55,283 nt of DNA from Oscillospiraceae bacterium (GTDB lineage Bacteria > Bacillota > Clostridia > Oscillospirales > Oscillospiraceae), in assembly GCA_009780235.1 (NCBI GenBank), contig WRAK01000015.1, positions 1-55,283 on the forward strand. Direction: 5' to 3'. A program made the position numbers and the translations under genes. Shown here in pieces: positions 8,105-16,529 of the stretch (its first letter is position 1; every line of letters starts with the position of its first letter). Below the pieces are notes generated by a model that searched no databases, was not told where the DNA came from, and saw nothing but the letters and a program-made list of their open reading frames with translations.

Positions 8105-8743
8105 GATACGTTCAAATAATGTCCGACACGCTTCGGCAAATGCCGTTTGGGTGGCATAGGTGTTCTCCAAAATATAATCGCAATTCTCCCAGAAAAACGC
8201 ATCGTTTTTTTGGCTTTTGATTTTGGCCTTGGCATACGCCGGAGCTACGCCCTTGGCGATGATACGTTGGATTCTGGTTTCCATTGGGGCCAGGATGCCT
8301 ACTGTGACGGTGCATCTCTCGGCGAGACCGCTTTCGAATAGAGCTATGGCTTCGATGGCGGCGAGGATGGGAGGATACGGGGCGTCGGAGACGCCGCCCC
8401 CTACGAGGGCGGCCAAGCGTTTGTCTACCTCTTGGCAGACGTACCCGTGGGTGATGGTGTTGAGGTCGGTCAGGGCTTTCGGGTCGTGGAAAACGATTTG
8501 GCCGAGGGCTTTGCGGTTGAGGTTGTCATCCTCTACTACGCCGGAGAAGCGGGCGGCGAGTTCGTCCAACATGGGGCCGCCGACTTCGACCAGCTCGTGG
8601 TAGACGGCATCGCAGTCGATGACGGTTGCGCCCATATCGGCTAAAACGCCGAGGGCTGTACTCTTCCCCGCTCCGCCGCCGCCGGTGATACCTACGATGG
8701 TGAGCGGCGGACGGCTAAGTGCCGCCCCTGCGACCGTGGTCAT
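8099..8743 (-). CDS. coaE: Dephospho-CoA kinase
   Basis: CoaE catalyses the last step of coenzyme A synthesis, the ATP-dependent 3'-phosphorylation of dephospho-CoA. The P-loop GGGGAGKS is at 21-28, followed by the DCD segment ([12 protein letters not shown]) and FHDP. The 214-residue protein differs from standard CoaE in three places that coincide with palindromic repeats: residues about 5-13 (AGAALSRPP) ahead of the P-loop strand, residues 114-122 (VGGGVSDAP), and the stop codon, which is part of the repeat that follows. The core fold should be intact because both inserts lie at the N-terminus and in a loop before the [15 protein letters not shown] helix. The ATG overlaps the prfA stop. Confidence 0.93.
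   Translation of the reverse strand: MTTVAGAALSRPPLTIVGITGGGGAGKSTALGVLADMGATVIDCDAVYHELVEVGGPMLDELAARFSGVVEDDNLNRKALGQIVFHDPKALTDLNTITHGYVCQEVDKRLAALVGGGVSDAPYPPILAAIEAIALFESGLAERCTVTVGILAPMETRIQRIIAKGVAPAYAKAKIKSQKNDAFFWENCDYILENTYATQTAFAEACRTLFERIL
8379..8404 (-). repeat. Palindromic arm inside coaE (internal)
   Basis: Reads GTAGGGGGCGGCGTC-TCC-GACGCCCC in the coding strand and is translated VGGGVSDAP. It differs by one base from the arms at 8026-8104 over this stretch and by one from the copy in the ABC transporter gene. Confidence 0.85.
8707..8732 (-). repeat. Palindromic arm at the 5' end of coaE
   Basis: Reads GCAGGGGCGGC-ACTTA-GCCGTCCGCC in the coding strand, close to the intergenic arm at 9857-9884 (GCAGGGGCGGC-CAATG-GCCGTCCGCC). 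It is translated as AGAALSRPP ahead of the P-loop. Confidence 0.7.
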
Positions 8744-9819
8744 GCTTCTTCCTCGCTGGCCCGCATTTTTTCGGCTTGGTCGGCGGTGATAAGGGCGTCC
8801 AGCACTTCGTCCATGTCGCCGTTTAGGATTTGCTCGATTTTGTACAGGGTGAGGCCGATGCGGTGGTCTGTCACGCGGCCTTGCGGGTAATTATACGTGC
8901 GGATGCGTTCACTTCTGTCTCCTGTGCCGACTTGGCTCTTGCGCTCGGCGGCGAGGGTGGCCTGCTGCTTGGCCTGCTCGGCTTCGTAGAGACGGGATAC
9001 GAGGATTTTCATGGCCTTGGCCTTGTTTTTGTGCTGGCTGCGCTCGTCTTGGCACTCGACGACTACGCCTGTGGGGACGTGCGTAATGCGAATCGCGCTG
9101 TCCGTCGTGTTGACGTGCTGGCCGCCTGCACCTGATGAGCGGAACGTGTCAATTTGCAAATCCGCAGAGTTAATCTCGAAGTCCACTTCTTCCATCTCCG
9201 GCAGGACGGCCACGGTGACGGTGGAGGTGTGGATGCGACCGGATGCCTCCGTATCCGGTACACGCTGGACACGGTGGACACCGCTCTCGTACTTGAGACG
9301 GGAATATGCGCCGTCACCCGCAATCAGGAAACTGACCTCTTTGATGCCGCCGAGCTCCGTTTCGTGGATGCTCAAAATCTCCGTTTTCCAACGCCGCCGC
9401 TCGGCGTACATGCAGTACATGCGGTAGAGGCTCTGGGCGAAGAGGGCCGCCTCTTCCCCGCCCGCGCCGCCTCGGATTTCGACGATAACGTTGCGGGAAT
9501 CATTGGGGTCGCGGGGCAGGAGCAGAACTTTGAGCTCCTCCTCCAAACGAATCATCTCGGCCTTGGCCTCGTCTAACTCCTGTTGGGCGAGTTCTCGGAA
9601 TTCAGGGTCGTCTATTTTCCCCTCCAACAAGGACAGGGCCTCGGCCGCGCTGTCCTCGGCTTTGCGGTAGGTGCGGTAGACTTCTACTACGGGGGCGAGT
9701 TCCTTTTGCTCCCGTGCGATTTTGGCAACGGCTTGGGGGTCGTTGTAGACCTCGGGGCTTGCCATTTTGGCATCCAGTTCGGTGTATTTTTCCTCGACCA
9801 GCTTTAATTTATCAAACAT
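8740..9819 (-). CDS. prfA: Peptide chain release factor 1
   Basis: RF1 releases the finished polypeptide at UAA and UAG codons. The 359-residue protein has the catalytic GGQ (GAGGQHVN) near 234, the anticodon-like P-x-T motif as PDT in [14 protein letters not shown], and the terminal [18 protein letters not shown] segment. The frame is open for 35 more codons upstream, but that stretch is repeat DNA; the ATG at 9819 has GAAAGGA in front and gives the standard RF1 start. It is the first gene of prfA-coaE-aminopeptidase. Confidence 0.96.
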   Translation of the reverse strand: MFDKLKLVEEKYTELDAKMASPEVYNDPQAVAKIAREQKELAPVVEVYRTYRKAEDSAAEALSLLEGKIDDPEFRELAQQELDEAKAEMIRLEEELKVLLLPRDPNDSRNVIVEIRGGAGGEEAALFAQSLYRMYCMYAERRRWKTEILSIHETELGGIKEVSFLIAGDGAYSRLKYESGVHRVQRVPDTEASGRIHTSTVTVAVLPEMEEVDFEINSADLQIDTFRSSGAGGQHVNTTDSAIRITHVPTGVVVECQDERSQHKNKAKAMKILVSRLYEAEQAKQQATLAAERKSQVGTGDRSERIRTYNYPQGRVTDHRIGLTLYKIEQILNGDMDEVLDALITADQAEKMRASEEEA

Positions 9820-9856
9820 AGTGGGTTTCCTTTCACGGGGCCACGGCGGGACGCAA

Positions 9857-9939
9857 TTGCAGGGGCGGCCAATGGCCGTCCGCCTTTCCTGCGTTTCTCC
9901 GTATTCGTACGTGCGGACGGCCAATGGCCGCCCCTACAC
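9857..9939. repeat. Inverted pair of TGTAGGGG palindromic arms upstream of prfA
   Basis: The left arm TTGCAGGGGCGGCCAATGGC and the right arm (reverse TGTAGGGGCGGCCATTGGC) face each other about 26 bases apart. Each arm contains its own palindrome around GGCCAATGGCC. A half unit of a different subfamily (GGTGTGATGTGGGCATCGCACCCTACA) follows at 9961-9992. Confidence 0.85.
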
Positions 9940-10035
9940 GGGCTGCATACATATACGAGGATGCGGTGTGATGTGGGCATCGCACCCTACAATTTTTACA
10001 TAGCCAGATTTTACCACAAATTCCGGGCAAAGTAA

Positions 10036-10060
10036 ACGGGCGGGTTTGAGCCCCGCCCGT
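10036..10060 (-). terminator. Terminator of the lipoprotein cluster
   Basis: A 9-bp stem ACGGGCGGG/CCCGCCCGT, followed on the minus strand by TTTACTTT. It ends transcription of the lipoprotein gene at 10078-10728. Confidence 0.75.
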
Positions 10061-10077
10061 GGTGATGTGATAGATGA

Positions 10078-10728
10078 CTACAATACGTACATAATCGCCT
10101 CGATGAACGCTTCTCTGTCGTTTTCGATTTCAAAATACGAACCGCGTCCAAGTGCATTTCTGAAACAGAACATGTGAAACCCATAGCTCTGCTCCAGAGT
10201 GTAAAACCGAAAGCCCGCCGTTTCGCTGTATAGGATTCCTATGTATGTACTGGTCCGCACCTGCTCGATATCATACATTTTTATGATAAATGCGAGCCAG
10301 TCCTCGTCCAAGGTCTCTACCGTTACCGCGACGATATGTTCGGCTCCCAAGCCCAGTTCATTCGGCGAAAATACGTCTCCCAATTCAAGCGTAATCATAG
10401 TCTCCGCCGTATATTCCCAAAAGAATACCAAAAGTTCTTTCATGCTGTCCGTATCCGATTGTTCCATGAACGCAGCAATCATATCGCGGCCTTCATGACC
10501 TTGGAATATCACGCTCGGCAGCACCTGCTGCTCAAACATCCATCTGGTGATACGCTGAAGTTCCGCCAGTTCTTCCGCGCCCATGTCATCCGGGGATGCA
10601 GGTTGCGGCGTTTCTTCTGCCGGCGTCGGCGTTTCCGGCGGGGTTGGGTCGGGGTCACTATCGGTCGGAACGCAGGCGGCGGTGAACAGGAGACTTAGGA
10701 TTAGTATGAGGGCTAGGATTCTTTTCAT
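10078..10728 (-). CDS. Predicted lipoprotein, unknown function
   Basis: The 216-residue protein begins with a lipoprotein signal (MKRILALILILSLLFTAAC, lipobox FTAAC, Cys19), then a linker rich in Pro, Thr and Glu, and a mixed alpha/beta domain of about 160 residues with no motif I recognise. The ATG at 10728 has AAAGGGA upstream; the frame is open 17 codons further but without a site. It lies 31 bases after the GDPD lipoprotein gene and probably shares its transcript, ending at a clear terminator. It should sit on the outer face of the membrane. Confidence 0.8.
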   Translation of the reverse strand: MKRILALILILSLLFTAACVPTDSDPDPTPPETPTPAEETPQPASPDDMGAEELAELQRITRWMFEQQVLPSVIFQGHEGRDMIAAFMEQSDTDSMKELLVFFWEYTAETMITLELGDVFSPNELGLGAEHIVAVTVETLDEDWLAFIIKMYDIEQVRTSTYIGILYSETAGFRFYTLEQSYGFHMFCFRNALGRGSYFEIENDREAFIEAIMYVL

Positions 10729-10759
10729 GGCAGAGTTCCCTTTCTTGGCTGATGATATC

Positions 10760-11563
10760 TTACCGAGGCAAATCTTCATAGATCAAAAGGTTGGTAAATA
10801 TCCCGAACACACCTCTGTCTAATACCGCACGGGCATACTCCAAATCATTTGTGGTGTGGGCAAACACGATTGCGCCGACTTCTCTGAGGGCTTCTACGAA
10901 CTCCGCCTCTGCTCTGTGCGTCCACATGACGACGACTTCAATGCCGTGCGCTTCTGCGAAGGCGATGACCTCCTCATTTGTGTCGCCCGAGAGATAGAGC
11001 GTGTATACGTAATTGGGAAAATCATAGTACGTCTTCATGAAATGGTACATGGCCTGATTGTAAAATTGAATGATGATACGGTCTGCCAACGCGGGGTCTA
11101 CTTCTTGTATGGCATCCCGCATCAGGTCAAATGTTTCTCTGATCAAATCGAAATCATAGAAATATTTTGTGTCTGTTATGATGAATGCGTCTTCGTGTTC
11201 CTGCAACAGAGCCAAAACTTCACGGAAGGTCAGGATGGTGTAATGGACATCGGCGTTTAGCTCGTCCAAGGTGCGCGGGACGGGCATACGGGACTCGTGT
11301 ATCGTGACCAATTCTCCATCTGCTGAAATTTGAAAGTCCACCTCGAAGATTCTGTGCCCGAGTGCGTAGTTTTGCAAAAAGGCCTCTAAGCTGTTCGAGC
11401 CGAGATAACCGTCTAAGGCACCCATGGAGTGGGCGACCAAGTGGTGGCCGTGATCGAACCAGCGGGGCGCGGGTTCCTCTTCGGCCGCGGCGGGTGCGCA
11501 GGCGGCGAGCAGCAGGATGATTAAAAGGCAGCCAAACAGTTTGAAACAAGTTTTTGTTTTCAT
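10760..11563 (-). CDS. Glycerophosphodiester phosphodiesterase, lipoprotein
   Basis: A GDPD-family phosphodiesterase (TIM barrel) of 267 residues, membrane-anchored by a lipobox (LLAAC). The catalytic segments are visible: LVAHSMGALDG (first His), NSLEAF, EVDFQIS (metal Glu and Asp) and VTIHE (second His). The first histidine box is HSMG rather than the common HRG, so the Arg that usually follows His is changed. Known members hydrolyse glycerophosphodiesters to glycerol 3-phosphate and an alcohol; some act on lipoteichoic acid or lysolipids. It is upstream of a second lipoprotein gene. Confidence 0.85.
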   Translation of the reverse strand: MKTKTCFKLFGCLLIILLLAACAPAAAEEEPAPRWFDHGHHLVAHSMGALDGYLGSNSLEAFLQNYALGHRIFEVDFQISADGELVTIHESRMPVPRTLDELNADVHYTILTFREVLALLQEHEDAFIITDTKYFYDFDLIRETFDLMRDAIQEVDPALADRIIIQFYNQAMYHFMKTYYDFPNYVYTLYLSGDTNEEVIAFAEAHGIEVVVMWTHRAEAEFVEALREVGAIVFAHTTNDLEYARAVLDRGVFGIFTNLLIYEDLPR

Positions 11564-11631
11564 GGGTTATCCCTCTCCCCTGTTATATCTATGGGCTGAT
11601 TTTACCACAGTCGGGGGAGAAAGTAAACGCC

Positions 11632-12510
11632 TTACAGCCCCAATCTCGCCCTGACTTCTGCGTTGATACGCTCTTGCAGGTCGGTCAGGGGCACAATGGG
11701 CGTGATGGTTTCGTTCGGCATACCGAAGATGGTGCGAGGCGGCCCGTCGGCGTGGTGAGATTCCCATGCTTCGCAGGGTACCAACCAGTCATCGCCGCCT
11801 ACAAAGGGGCTTTGTTCGCCTGTGGTGTAGTTGTGGAAGTGGCCTTGCCAGTTCCAGTTCTCGTCGAGCGGTGCGTCGATAATCGGGGCTACCGTCATCC
11901 CCGTGTCGTTGAACGTGATATAATCATAGTTCATGACCATAAAATAGGATGGTTCGTCATTCAGCACAACAATCCGTCCGGCATCATCTCGGAAGAACTG
12001 CGCCACCAACCATAGTCTGCCGACTTCCTGATATACCCTGTCTGTGGAGCGATATACGATATATACGGCTTCACTAGTCTGCGGAATACCCCATAAAATC
12101 AAAATAATCGGCATCTCATCGTCGGTCAAGTCATACAAGTGGTACCGCAACGGCACGAAGCTGTCACCCCACTCACTAACCCACAAAAAATCCGGCGGGT
12201 CGATTCGGTTTTCTTGACTGTCAAACCACGGAGAGCCGATACCGTCCCAAGCTGTATCGAAATTATACAACTCCCCGCCGTCTCGTTCCCAGCTGAAGCT
12301 GAAGAGCGTCGGGAATTGGATTAGGAACTCTTCCGGGCTTTGGGGCGGCTCAGGTTCGGGCGTCGGAGCCGGAGACTCCGGCGGCGCGTCGGGGGTTTCT
12401 GTTGCCATGTCCGGGGTGTCCGGGTAGTCCTCTGCGGATGTGCAGGCCGCCATAAATGCGCATAAGACCAGGAGCAGGATGGTGATTCGGATGCGTTTTC
12501 TCTTTTTCAT
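11632..12510 (-). CDS. Predicted lipoprotein, paralogue of the next gene
   Basis: The 292-residue protein has a lipobox (FMAAC) after a basic hydrophobic start, a Pro/Glu-rich linker of about 40 residues and a beta-rich domain. It closely resembles the neighbouring gene at 12542-13429: both share FPTLFSFSWERDGG after the linker, a central FRDDAGRIV or FRDSAGRIV, and the ending TDLQ-x2-INAEVRARLG. They are a tandem duplication. No enzyme motif is seen; an extracytoplasmic binding or structural role is possible. Confidence 0.8.
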   Translation of the reverse strand: MKKRKRIRITILLLVLCAFMAACTSAEDYPDTPDMATETPDAPPESPAPTPEPEPPQSPEEFLIQFPTLFSFSWERDGGELYNFDTAWDGIGSPWFDSQENRIDPPDFLWVSEWGDSFVPLRYHLYDLTDDEMPIILILWGIPQTSEAVYIVYRSTDRVYQEVGRLWLVAQFFRDDAGRIVVLNDEPSYFMVMNYDYITFNDTGMTVAPIIDAPLDENWNWQGHFHNYTTGEQSPFVGGDDWLVPCEAWESHHADGPPRTIFGMPNETITPIVPLTDLQERINAEVRARLGL

Positions 12511-12541
12511 TGCACTTTCCTCTTTTGTTTATAAATTTCCC

Positions 12542-13429
12542 CTACACGCCCAGCCTCGCTCTGACCTCTGCGTTAATGCTGTTTTGCAGGTCGGTCATGG
12601 GCTGAATTGGGGTTAGGGTTTCGTTTGTGCCGAAAATAGTGCCGGGGGTGCCGCCGGCGTGGTGGGCTGCCCATGCTTCGCAGTACCAGCCGTCACCTAT
12701 GAATGGAATGCGCTCGCCTGTGATGTGGTTGTAGAAGTGGCCTTGCCGGTTGCCATACTCGTCATAATCGCCGCTCTCTGTAAGTATTGGCGTGCGGGTC
12801 ATACTGCTGCCGCTGAATGTGATGTGGTAATAGCCGATAATGCCGTCCCTGCGATTATCATAAAATCGCACAATGCGCCCGGCACTATCCCGAAACCAGC
12901 CACTCCCCCACTCAAGCAAGGCGACTTCCCGGTAGGCTCCGTCTATGAATCGAAACAGCGGCATTGCAAAATCGCAAGTAGGCCCACCAAAACGAAGTAT
13001 GATTGTCGGTCTGCCGCTGTTGTCGAAATCATACGCACTATAGTTCACGGGAACGAGGTCTCTTCGCAAAAACGTCGGTGCTTCTACCGAGTTTCCATGT
13101 CGGTCAAACCACCCCGTTCCGGTTCCATCCATGTCAAAATTCAAAAACGCCCCGCCATCTCTCTCCCAACTGAAGCTAAATAGCGTCGGAAAGCGGCTCA
13201 AAAACTCCGCTTCCACCGATAGAGGTGTCTGTGCCGCTTGGTTGCCGCCGGTTGCGGGTACGTCGGAGGTTTGATTGCCGCCCGGCATCTGCATGTCGGG
13301 GGCTTCGGTTTGTATGTCTCGGGTTTCGGGTACGGTGTCCGGGTAGTCCTCCGTAGACGAGCAGGCGGTTATGAATACGCATAGAGTCAGGAACAGGATG
13401 GTGATTGGGATATATCTTTTCTTTTTCAT
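12542..13429 (-). CDS. Predicted lipoprotein, tandem paralogue
   Basis: From the ATG at 13429 (AAAGGGAG upstream) the protein has 295 residues: lipobox FITAC, a long linker with methionines and glutamines, then the same domain as the gene at 11632-12510, sharing FPTLFSFSWERDGG and a C-terminal INAEVRARLG. It lies 31 bases before its paralogue on the same strand. The frame is open 32 codons further upstream but with no ribosome site. Confidence 0.8.
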   Translation of the reverse strand: MKKKRYIPITILFLTLCVFITACSSTEDYPDTVPETRDIQTEAPDMQMPGGNQTSDVPATGGNQAAQTPLSVEAEFLSRFPTLFSFSWERDGGAFLNFDMDGTGTGWFDRHGNSVEAPTFLRRDLVPVNYSAYDFDNSGRPTIILRFGGPTCDFAMPLFRFIDGAYREVALLEWGSGWFRDSAGRIVRFYDNRRDGIIGYYHITFSGSSMTRTPILTESGDYDEYGNRQGHFYNHITGERIPFIGDGWYCEAWAAHHAGGTPGTIFGTNETLTPIQPMTDLQNSINAEVRARLGV

Positions 13430-13543
13430 TACACGTTCTCCCTTTGATTGACAAAATACGAGCCTCTTGTCCATAAGACGACAGAGAGGATGTGTTTGTT
13501 CCATCGGACGGTCGAATTTTATCATAATTTGCGAGAAAAAGAA

Positions 13544-13568
13544 ACAGGCGGGCTACAAGCCCGCCTGT
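13544..13568 (-). terminator. Terminator of rpsB-tsf
   Basis: An 11-bp perfect stem (ACAGGCGGGCT with its complement), 3-nt loop, followed on the minus strand by TTTCTTTTTCTC. Confidence 0.85.
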
Positions 13569-13589
13569 CTGCATGTTTCAGGGTCTCCC

Positions 13590-14525
13590 CTATTTCACCA
13601 TCCCCGCAACCTCGGCTGCGAAGTCGGTCTCTTCCTTTTCGATGCCCTCACCACGCTCGAAGCGGGTAAACGCCTTGATGGCAATCGTGCCGCCCAGCTC
13701 TTTGGCGAGGTTCGCCACGTGCTTCTCGACCGTGACCTTACTCTCCTTGACAAAGGGCTGATTAACGAGGCAAACTTCCTCGAAGAACTTGTTCATACGG
13801 CCTTTGACCATGTTCTCGGCGATAGCCTCAGCCTTATCATCCGGGAGGTCTTTGGCTTTGTTTTCCTCGACCGCCTTGGCGAGTTGGATTTGACGCTCCG
13901 CTTCCACCACGGTGGGGTCTACGGAGGTGCTGTCGAGATACATCGGACGCATGGCGGCGATTTGCATGGCGAGGTCTTTGCCCAGCTCGATGACTTTTTC
14001 GTTCGTCTCCAGCCCTGCGGAGACTTCCATGTTTACCAGCACACCAATCCGGCCGCCCATGTGGACATAGGGGACGGTGACACCCGTCTCGTACCGCTCA
14101 AAGCGGCGAATTTGGATATTCTCGCCGATGACCATGATTTTCTCCTGCTGCATTTGGAGCACCGTCATGTCACTGCCGGGATAGGGCAGACCCATGAGAG
14201 CGTCAAGGTCGGCGGGGTTTTTATCGGCGACAATCTTTGCCACGTCTGCGGCGAAGCTGACGAAGCTGTCGTTTTTCGCCACGAAATCGGTCTCGGCGTT
14301 GACTTCCACCACGGCAGAAGCGGCACCCTCTGTGACTGCGGCCACGATGCCTTCGGCGGCGATACGCCCTGCCTTCTTCTGTGCGGCGGCAAGACCTTTC
14401 TCGCGCAGGAACGCGACGGCCTTGTCCATGTCGCCGTCTGTCTCGGTGAGGGCTTTTTTGCAGTCCATCATGCCCACGCCGGTCATTTCACGTAATTTTT
14501 GTACGTCTTTTGCTGTAAATGCCAT
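13590..14525 (-). CDS. tsf: Elongation factor Ts
   Basis: EF-Ts recharges EF-Tu with GTP. The 311-residue protein has the N-terminal UBA-like helices and the signature LREMTGVGMMDCKKALTETDGDMDKA, then the core with NAETDFVAKND. Length is typical for Firmicutes. It starts one base after the rpsB stop, the near-universal rpsB-tsf pair, and a strong terminator follows. Confidence 0.97.
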   Translation of the reverse strand: MAFTAKDVQKLREMTGVGMMDCKKALTETDGDMDKAVAFLREKGLAAAQKKAGRIAAEGIVAAVTEGAASAVVEVNAETDFVAKNDSFVSFAADVAKIVADKNPADLDALMGLPYPGSDMTVLQMQQEKIMVIGENIQIRRFERYETGVTVPYVHMGGRIGVLVNMEVSAGLETNEKVIELGKDLAMQIAAMRPMYLDSTSVDPTVVEAERQIQLAKAVEENKAKDLPDDKAEAIAENMVKGRMNKFFEEVCLVNQPFVKESKVTVEKHVANLAKELGGTIAIKAFTRFERGEGIEKEETDFAAEVAGMVK

Positions 14526-14526
14526 C

Positions 14527-15330
14527 TTATACTTCCTCCCTGATTACGCTGCGGGATTTTGTTTCCACGGGCACTTCTACCACAGGTGCTTCCGCCGCCG
14601 CTACGAGCGGGTTCTCCGGCGTTGCCGGTGCCTCTGTCGGTTGGTCATCGCCTTGACGGCCTTCGAGTACAGCGTTGGCCATCGTCTGGCTGATGAGCTT
14701 AATCGCACGGATGGCGTCATCGTTGCCGGGGATGACGTAGTCAATCTCGTCGGGGTCGCAGTTGGTGTCTACAATGGCGACCACGGGAATTTTCAGCTTG
14801 CGCGCCTCTGCGATGGCGTTATGCTCTTTGCGGGGGTCTACAATGAAGATTGCCCCGGGGAGCTTCTTCATATTCTCCACGCCGCCGAGGAATTTCTCCA
14901 GCTTGTTAATCTCGTTGGTGAGTTTTATAACTTCTTTCTTGGGCAGCATGTCGAAAGTGCCGTCCTCTTGCATCTTGCGGAGTTGGACGAGGCGGTCCAC
15001 GCGGGTGCGCATGGTTTTGAAGTTGGTGAGCATTCCGCCTAACCAGCGGGCGTTGACGTAGTACATGCCGACACGCTCTGCCTCTTCCTTGATTGCGTCC
15101 TGCGCCTGCTTCTTCGTGCCGACGAAGAGCACATTTTGCCCGTTTTCCGAAATTTCACGGATAAATGAGTAGGCCGTTTCCAGTTTCTTTACGGTCTTTT
15201 GCAGGTCGATGATATAAATCCCGTTGCGCTCCATGTAGATATAGGGGGCCATTTTCGGGTTCCACCGACGGGTTTGGTGACCGAAGTGTACCCCGGCCTC
15301 CAAGAGTTGTTTCATTGATACGACTGCCAT
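14527..15330 (-). CDS. rpsB: 30S ribosomal protein S2
   Basis: S2 of 267 residues, with family segments [19 protein letters not shown] near the start, [21 protein letters not shown] and the [13 protein letters not shown] region. A C-terminal tail of about 40 residues (rich in Ala, Pro and Glu) extends past the usual end. GTAGGAGGA precedes the ATG. It is the first gene of rpsB-tsf, with a consensus-like promoter and a structured leader upstream. Confidence 0.97.
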   Translation of the reverse strand: MAVVSMKQLLEAGVHFGHQTRRWNPKMAPYIYMERNGIYIIDLQKTVKKLETAYSFIREISENGQNVLFVGTKKQAQDAIKEEAERVGMYYVNARWLGGMLTNFKTMRTRVDRLVQLRKMQEDGTFDMLPKKEVIKLTNEINKLEKFLGGVENMKKLPGAIFIVDPRKEHNAIAEARKLKIPVVAIVDTNCDPDEIDYVIPGNDDAIRAIKLISQTMANAVLEGRQGDDQPTEAPATPENPLVAAAEAPVVEVPVETKSRSVIREEV

Positions 15331-15369
15331 TCTTGTTGATTCCTCCTACTGTTTTTTGTTGTTTACCTC

Positions 15370-15434
15370 CACCGTCATCCTCCAAGTTGCCTACGTTGGG
15401 CGTTCCAACGCACAAGGCAGCCTGTCCGACGGTG
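15370..15434 (-). ncRNA. Structured rpsB leader, possible S2 autoregulation site
   Basis: In the roughly 115-base 5' leader of rpsB three nested helices can form: an outer 7-bp CACCGTC/GACGGTG (15428-15434 with 15370-15376), a middle TGCCT/AGGCA and an inner CGTTGG/CCAACG with a 5-base loop. It ends about 40 bases before the start codon. Ribosomal protein operons often carry such leaders as binding sites for feedback control; that this one binds S2 is inference. Confidence 0.5.
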
Positions 15435-15451
15435 TGTGTAATGACCGTAGT

Positions 15452-15480
15452 ATTATAGCAGATGTTGGGTGGGATGGCAA
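15452..15480 (-). promoter_or_regulatory. SigA-type promoter of rpsB-tsf
   Basis: TTGCCA (-35) and TATAAT (-10) on the minus strand, separated by exactly 17 bases, about 120 bases upstream of rpsB. Confidence 0.85.
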
Positions 15481-15640
15481 GGGGTTTTTTGCGGGGTAGC
15501 GTGGTTTGTAGGGGCGACCCTGTGTGGTCGCCCACCCTTTGCTCTTCGTAGGGTGTGATTTTTTCACCACGCCGTGCGGGGGTGGTCGGTGTAGGGGCGG
15601 GGTTCCATCCCTGCCCGTGCGGTATATCTTGATTGTTCCG

Positions 15641-15880
15641 TTGCTTTCGCCTCGCCGGCGGGGCCTTCCTTTTTACTCGTGCAAAAAGGAAGCAAAAACA
15701 CGCTCAGGGGCTGCGCCCCTAAGAACCCGCCGCGGGTATCTACGTCGGATAAAACGGCGTACTCGTGCGGTATAGGTATTACACGCCATGCGCGCCTTAT
15801 TGTTACGTCTGTGACCCGCGATGACAGGCGTCTGCGGGCAGACTGCCCGGACGTTCTCCCCCGCGCGCGGATGGTGGTGG
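15641..15880. repeat. Long dispersed repeat, copy 1
   Basis: About 240 bases matching 44884-45122 at roughly nine bases in ten by eye. It opens with a variable hairpin (CCTTCCTTTTT facing AAAAAGGAAG), then GGGGCTGCGCCCCTAAGAAC, CGGGTATCTACGTCGGATAA and GCGGGCAGACTGCCCG palindromes, ending near GTTCTCCCCCGCG. It has no convincing frame of its own. Confidence 0.8.
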
Positions 15881-15974
15881 GGGTGATGTAGGGACGACCG
15901 TCCTCGGTCGTCTGTGTGTCGGTGAGAGAGGAAACGTGCGGACGCGCAATGCGCGCCCCTACGTTTGCGCTTTC

Positions 15975-16043
15975 TGTCATTCTGAGCGTAGCGAAAAATC
16001 TTACGCATCCGACATGAGATTCTTCGCTACGCTCAGAATGACA
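15975..16043. repeat. TGTCATTCTGAGCG inverted repeat
   Basis: TGTCATTCTGAGCGTAGCGA faces TCGCTACGCTCAGAATGACA 17 bases further on. This is a very widespread small inverted-repeat element of bacterial genomes. Confidence 0.8.
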
Positions 16044-16055
16044 AATCATGCCCTT

Positions 16056-16109
16056 AAGCCGCAAAGGCTCCTTTTCCAAAGGAGCTGTCGGCGCAGCCGA
16101 CTGAGGATT
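16056..16109. repeat. GGCTCCTTTTCCAAAGGAGC repeat
   Basis: Two hairpins in a row, GGCTCCTTTTCCAAAGGAGC and GTCGGCGCAGCCGACTGAGG. Related copies lie at 40011-40123 (variant), 41681-41890 (complete, with facing ends) and 44795-44845. Confidence 0.75.
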
Positions 16110-16134
16110 GCCCTTGGCCTTTGCCCCTACAAAC

Positions 16135-16419
16135 CTAAAAAAACCGCCCCTTCTTCGCCTTTGCGTGCCGCCTTGGTTCGCCGTCTATTTCCACCAGAAT
16201 AATATCCGCTCCGATTTTGCTAATCTTCTCCCATGGAATCACCATGTCCTCTCCCCTGCCGAAGAGGCCGAAGAAGCGGGCGGGGCCGGGGACGATTAGG
16301 GCGGTTACTTGGCCCTCGGGCATGGTGATTTCGGCGTCGTAGACGAAGCCGAGGCGGTTGCCGTTTTGGAGGTTGATGATTTCTTTGTAGCGCAGGTCGG
16401 TGATAGTTGTGTGTGTCAT
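16135..16419 (-). CDS. ylmC: YlmC/YmxH family sporulation protein
   Basis: A 94-residue PRC-barrel-like protein of the YlmC/YmxH family. The signature is complete: LRYKEIINLQNGNRLGFVYDAEI at 9-31, then LIVPG, FGLFGRGEDMVIPWEKISKIGADIILVE. Family members are linked to sporulation and often lie next to sigG, as here, though on the opposite strand and separated from it by the AT-rich TIR insert. The molecular role is unknown. A short basic tail (RRHAKAKKGRFF) closes it. Confidence 0.9.
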   Translation of the reverse strand: MTHTTITDLRYKEIINLQNGNRLGFVYDAEITMPEGQVTALIVPGPARFFGLFGRGEDMVIPWEKISKIGADIILVEIDGEPRRHAKAKKGRFF

Positions 16420-16529
16420 GCTTGGGTACCCCCTGTGGTATTAGGCTATGCTTGGGGGTGGGTGGGTTATGTGCGGGGCAAACAGACTCTAAGGTGCTGA
16501 ATTTCCACTTAAAAGACTAATAGTATAAT

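Larger units (their letters stand above)
15481..16134. other. Gene-free repeat island
   Basis: About 650 bases with no supported gene. In order: a TGTAGGGG-type arm with GGTCGCC (15506-15533), arms at 15548-15575 and 15590-15622, a long dispersed repeat (15641-15880), a facing pair of arms (15886-15965), a TGTCATTCTGAGCG inverted repeat (15975-16043) and a GGCTCCTTTTCC repeat (16056-16109). Open frames across it are translated repeats, for example the familiar FFATLRMT and SERSEE words. Confidence 0.8.

Noticed and set aside
9820-9924. Longer start for prfA
   Set aside because: The extension is encoded by a palindromic repeat and the internal ATG has a good ribosome site and the standard RF1 start.
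15564-16079. Open frame of 171 codons on the minus strand in the repeat island
   Set aside because: Its product is translated repeats (SERSEES, FFATLRMT), and the same peptide appears at the second copy of the repeat near 45 kb.
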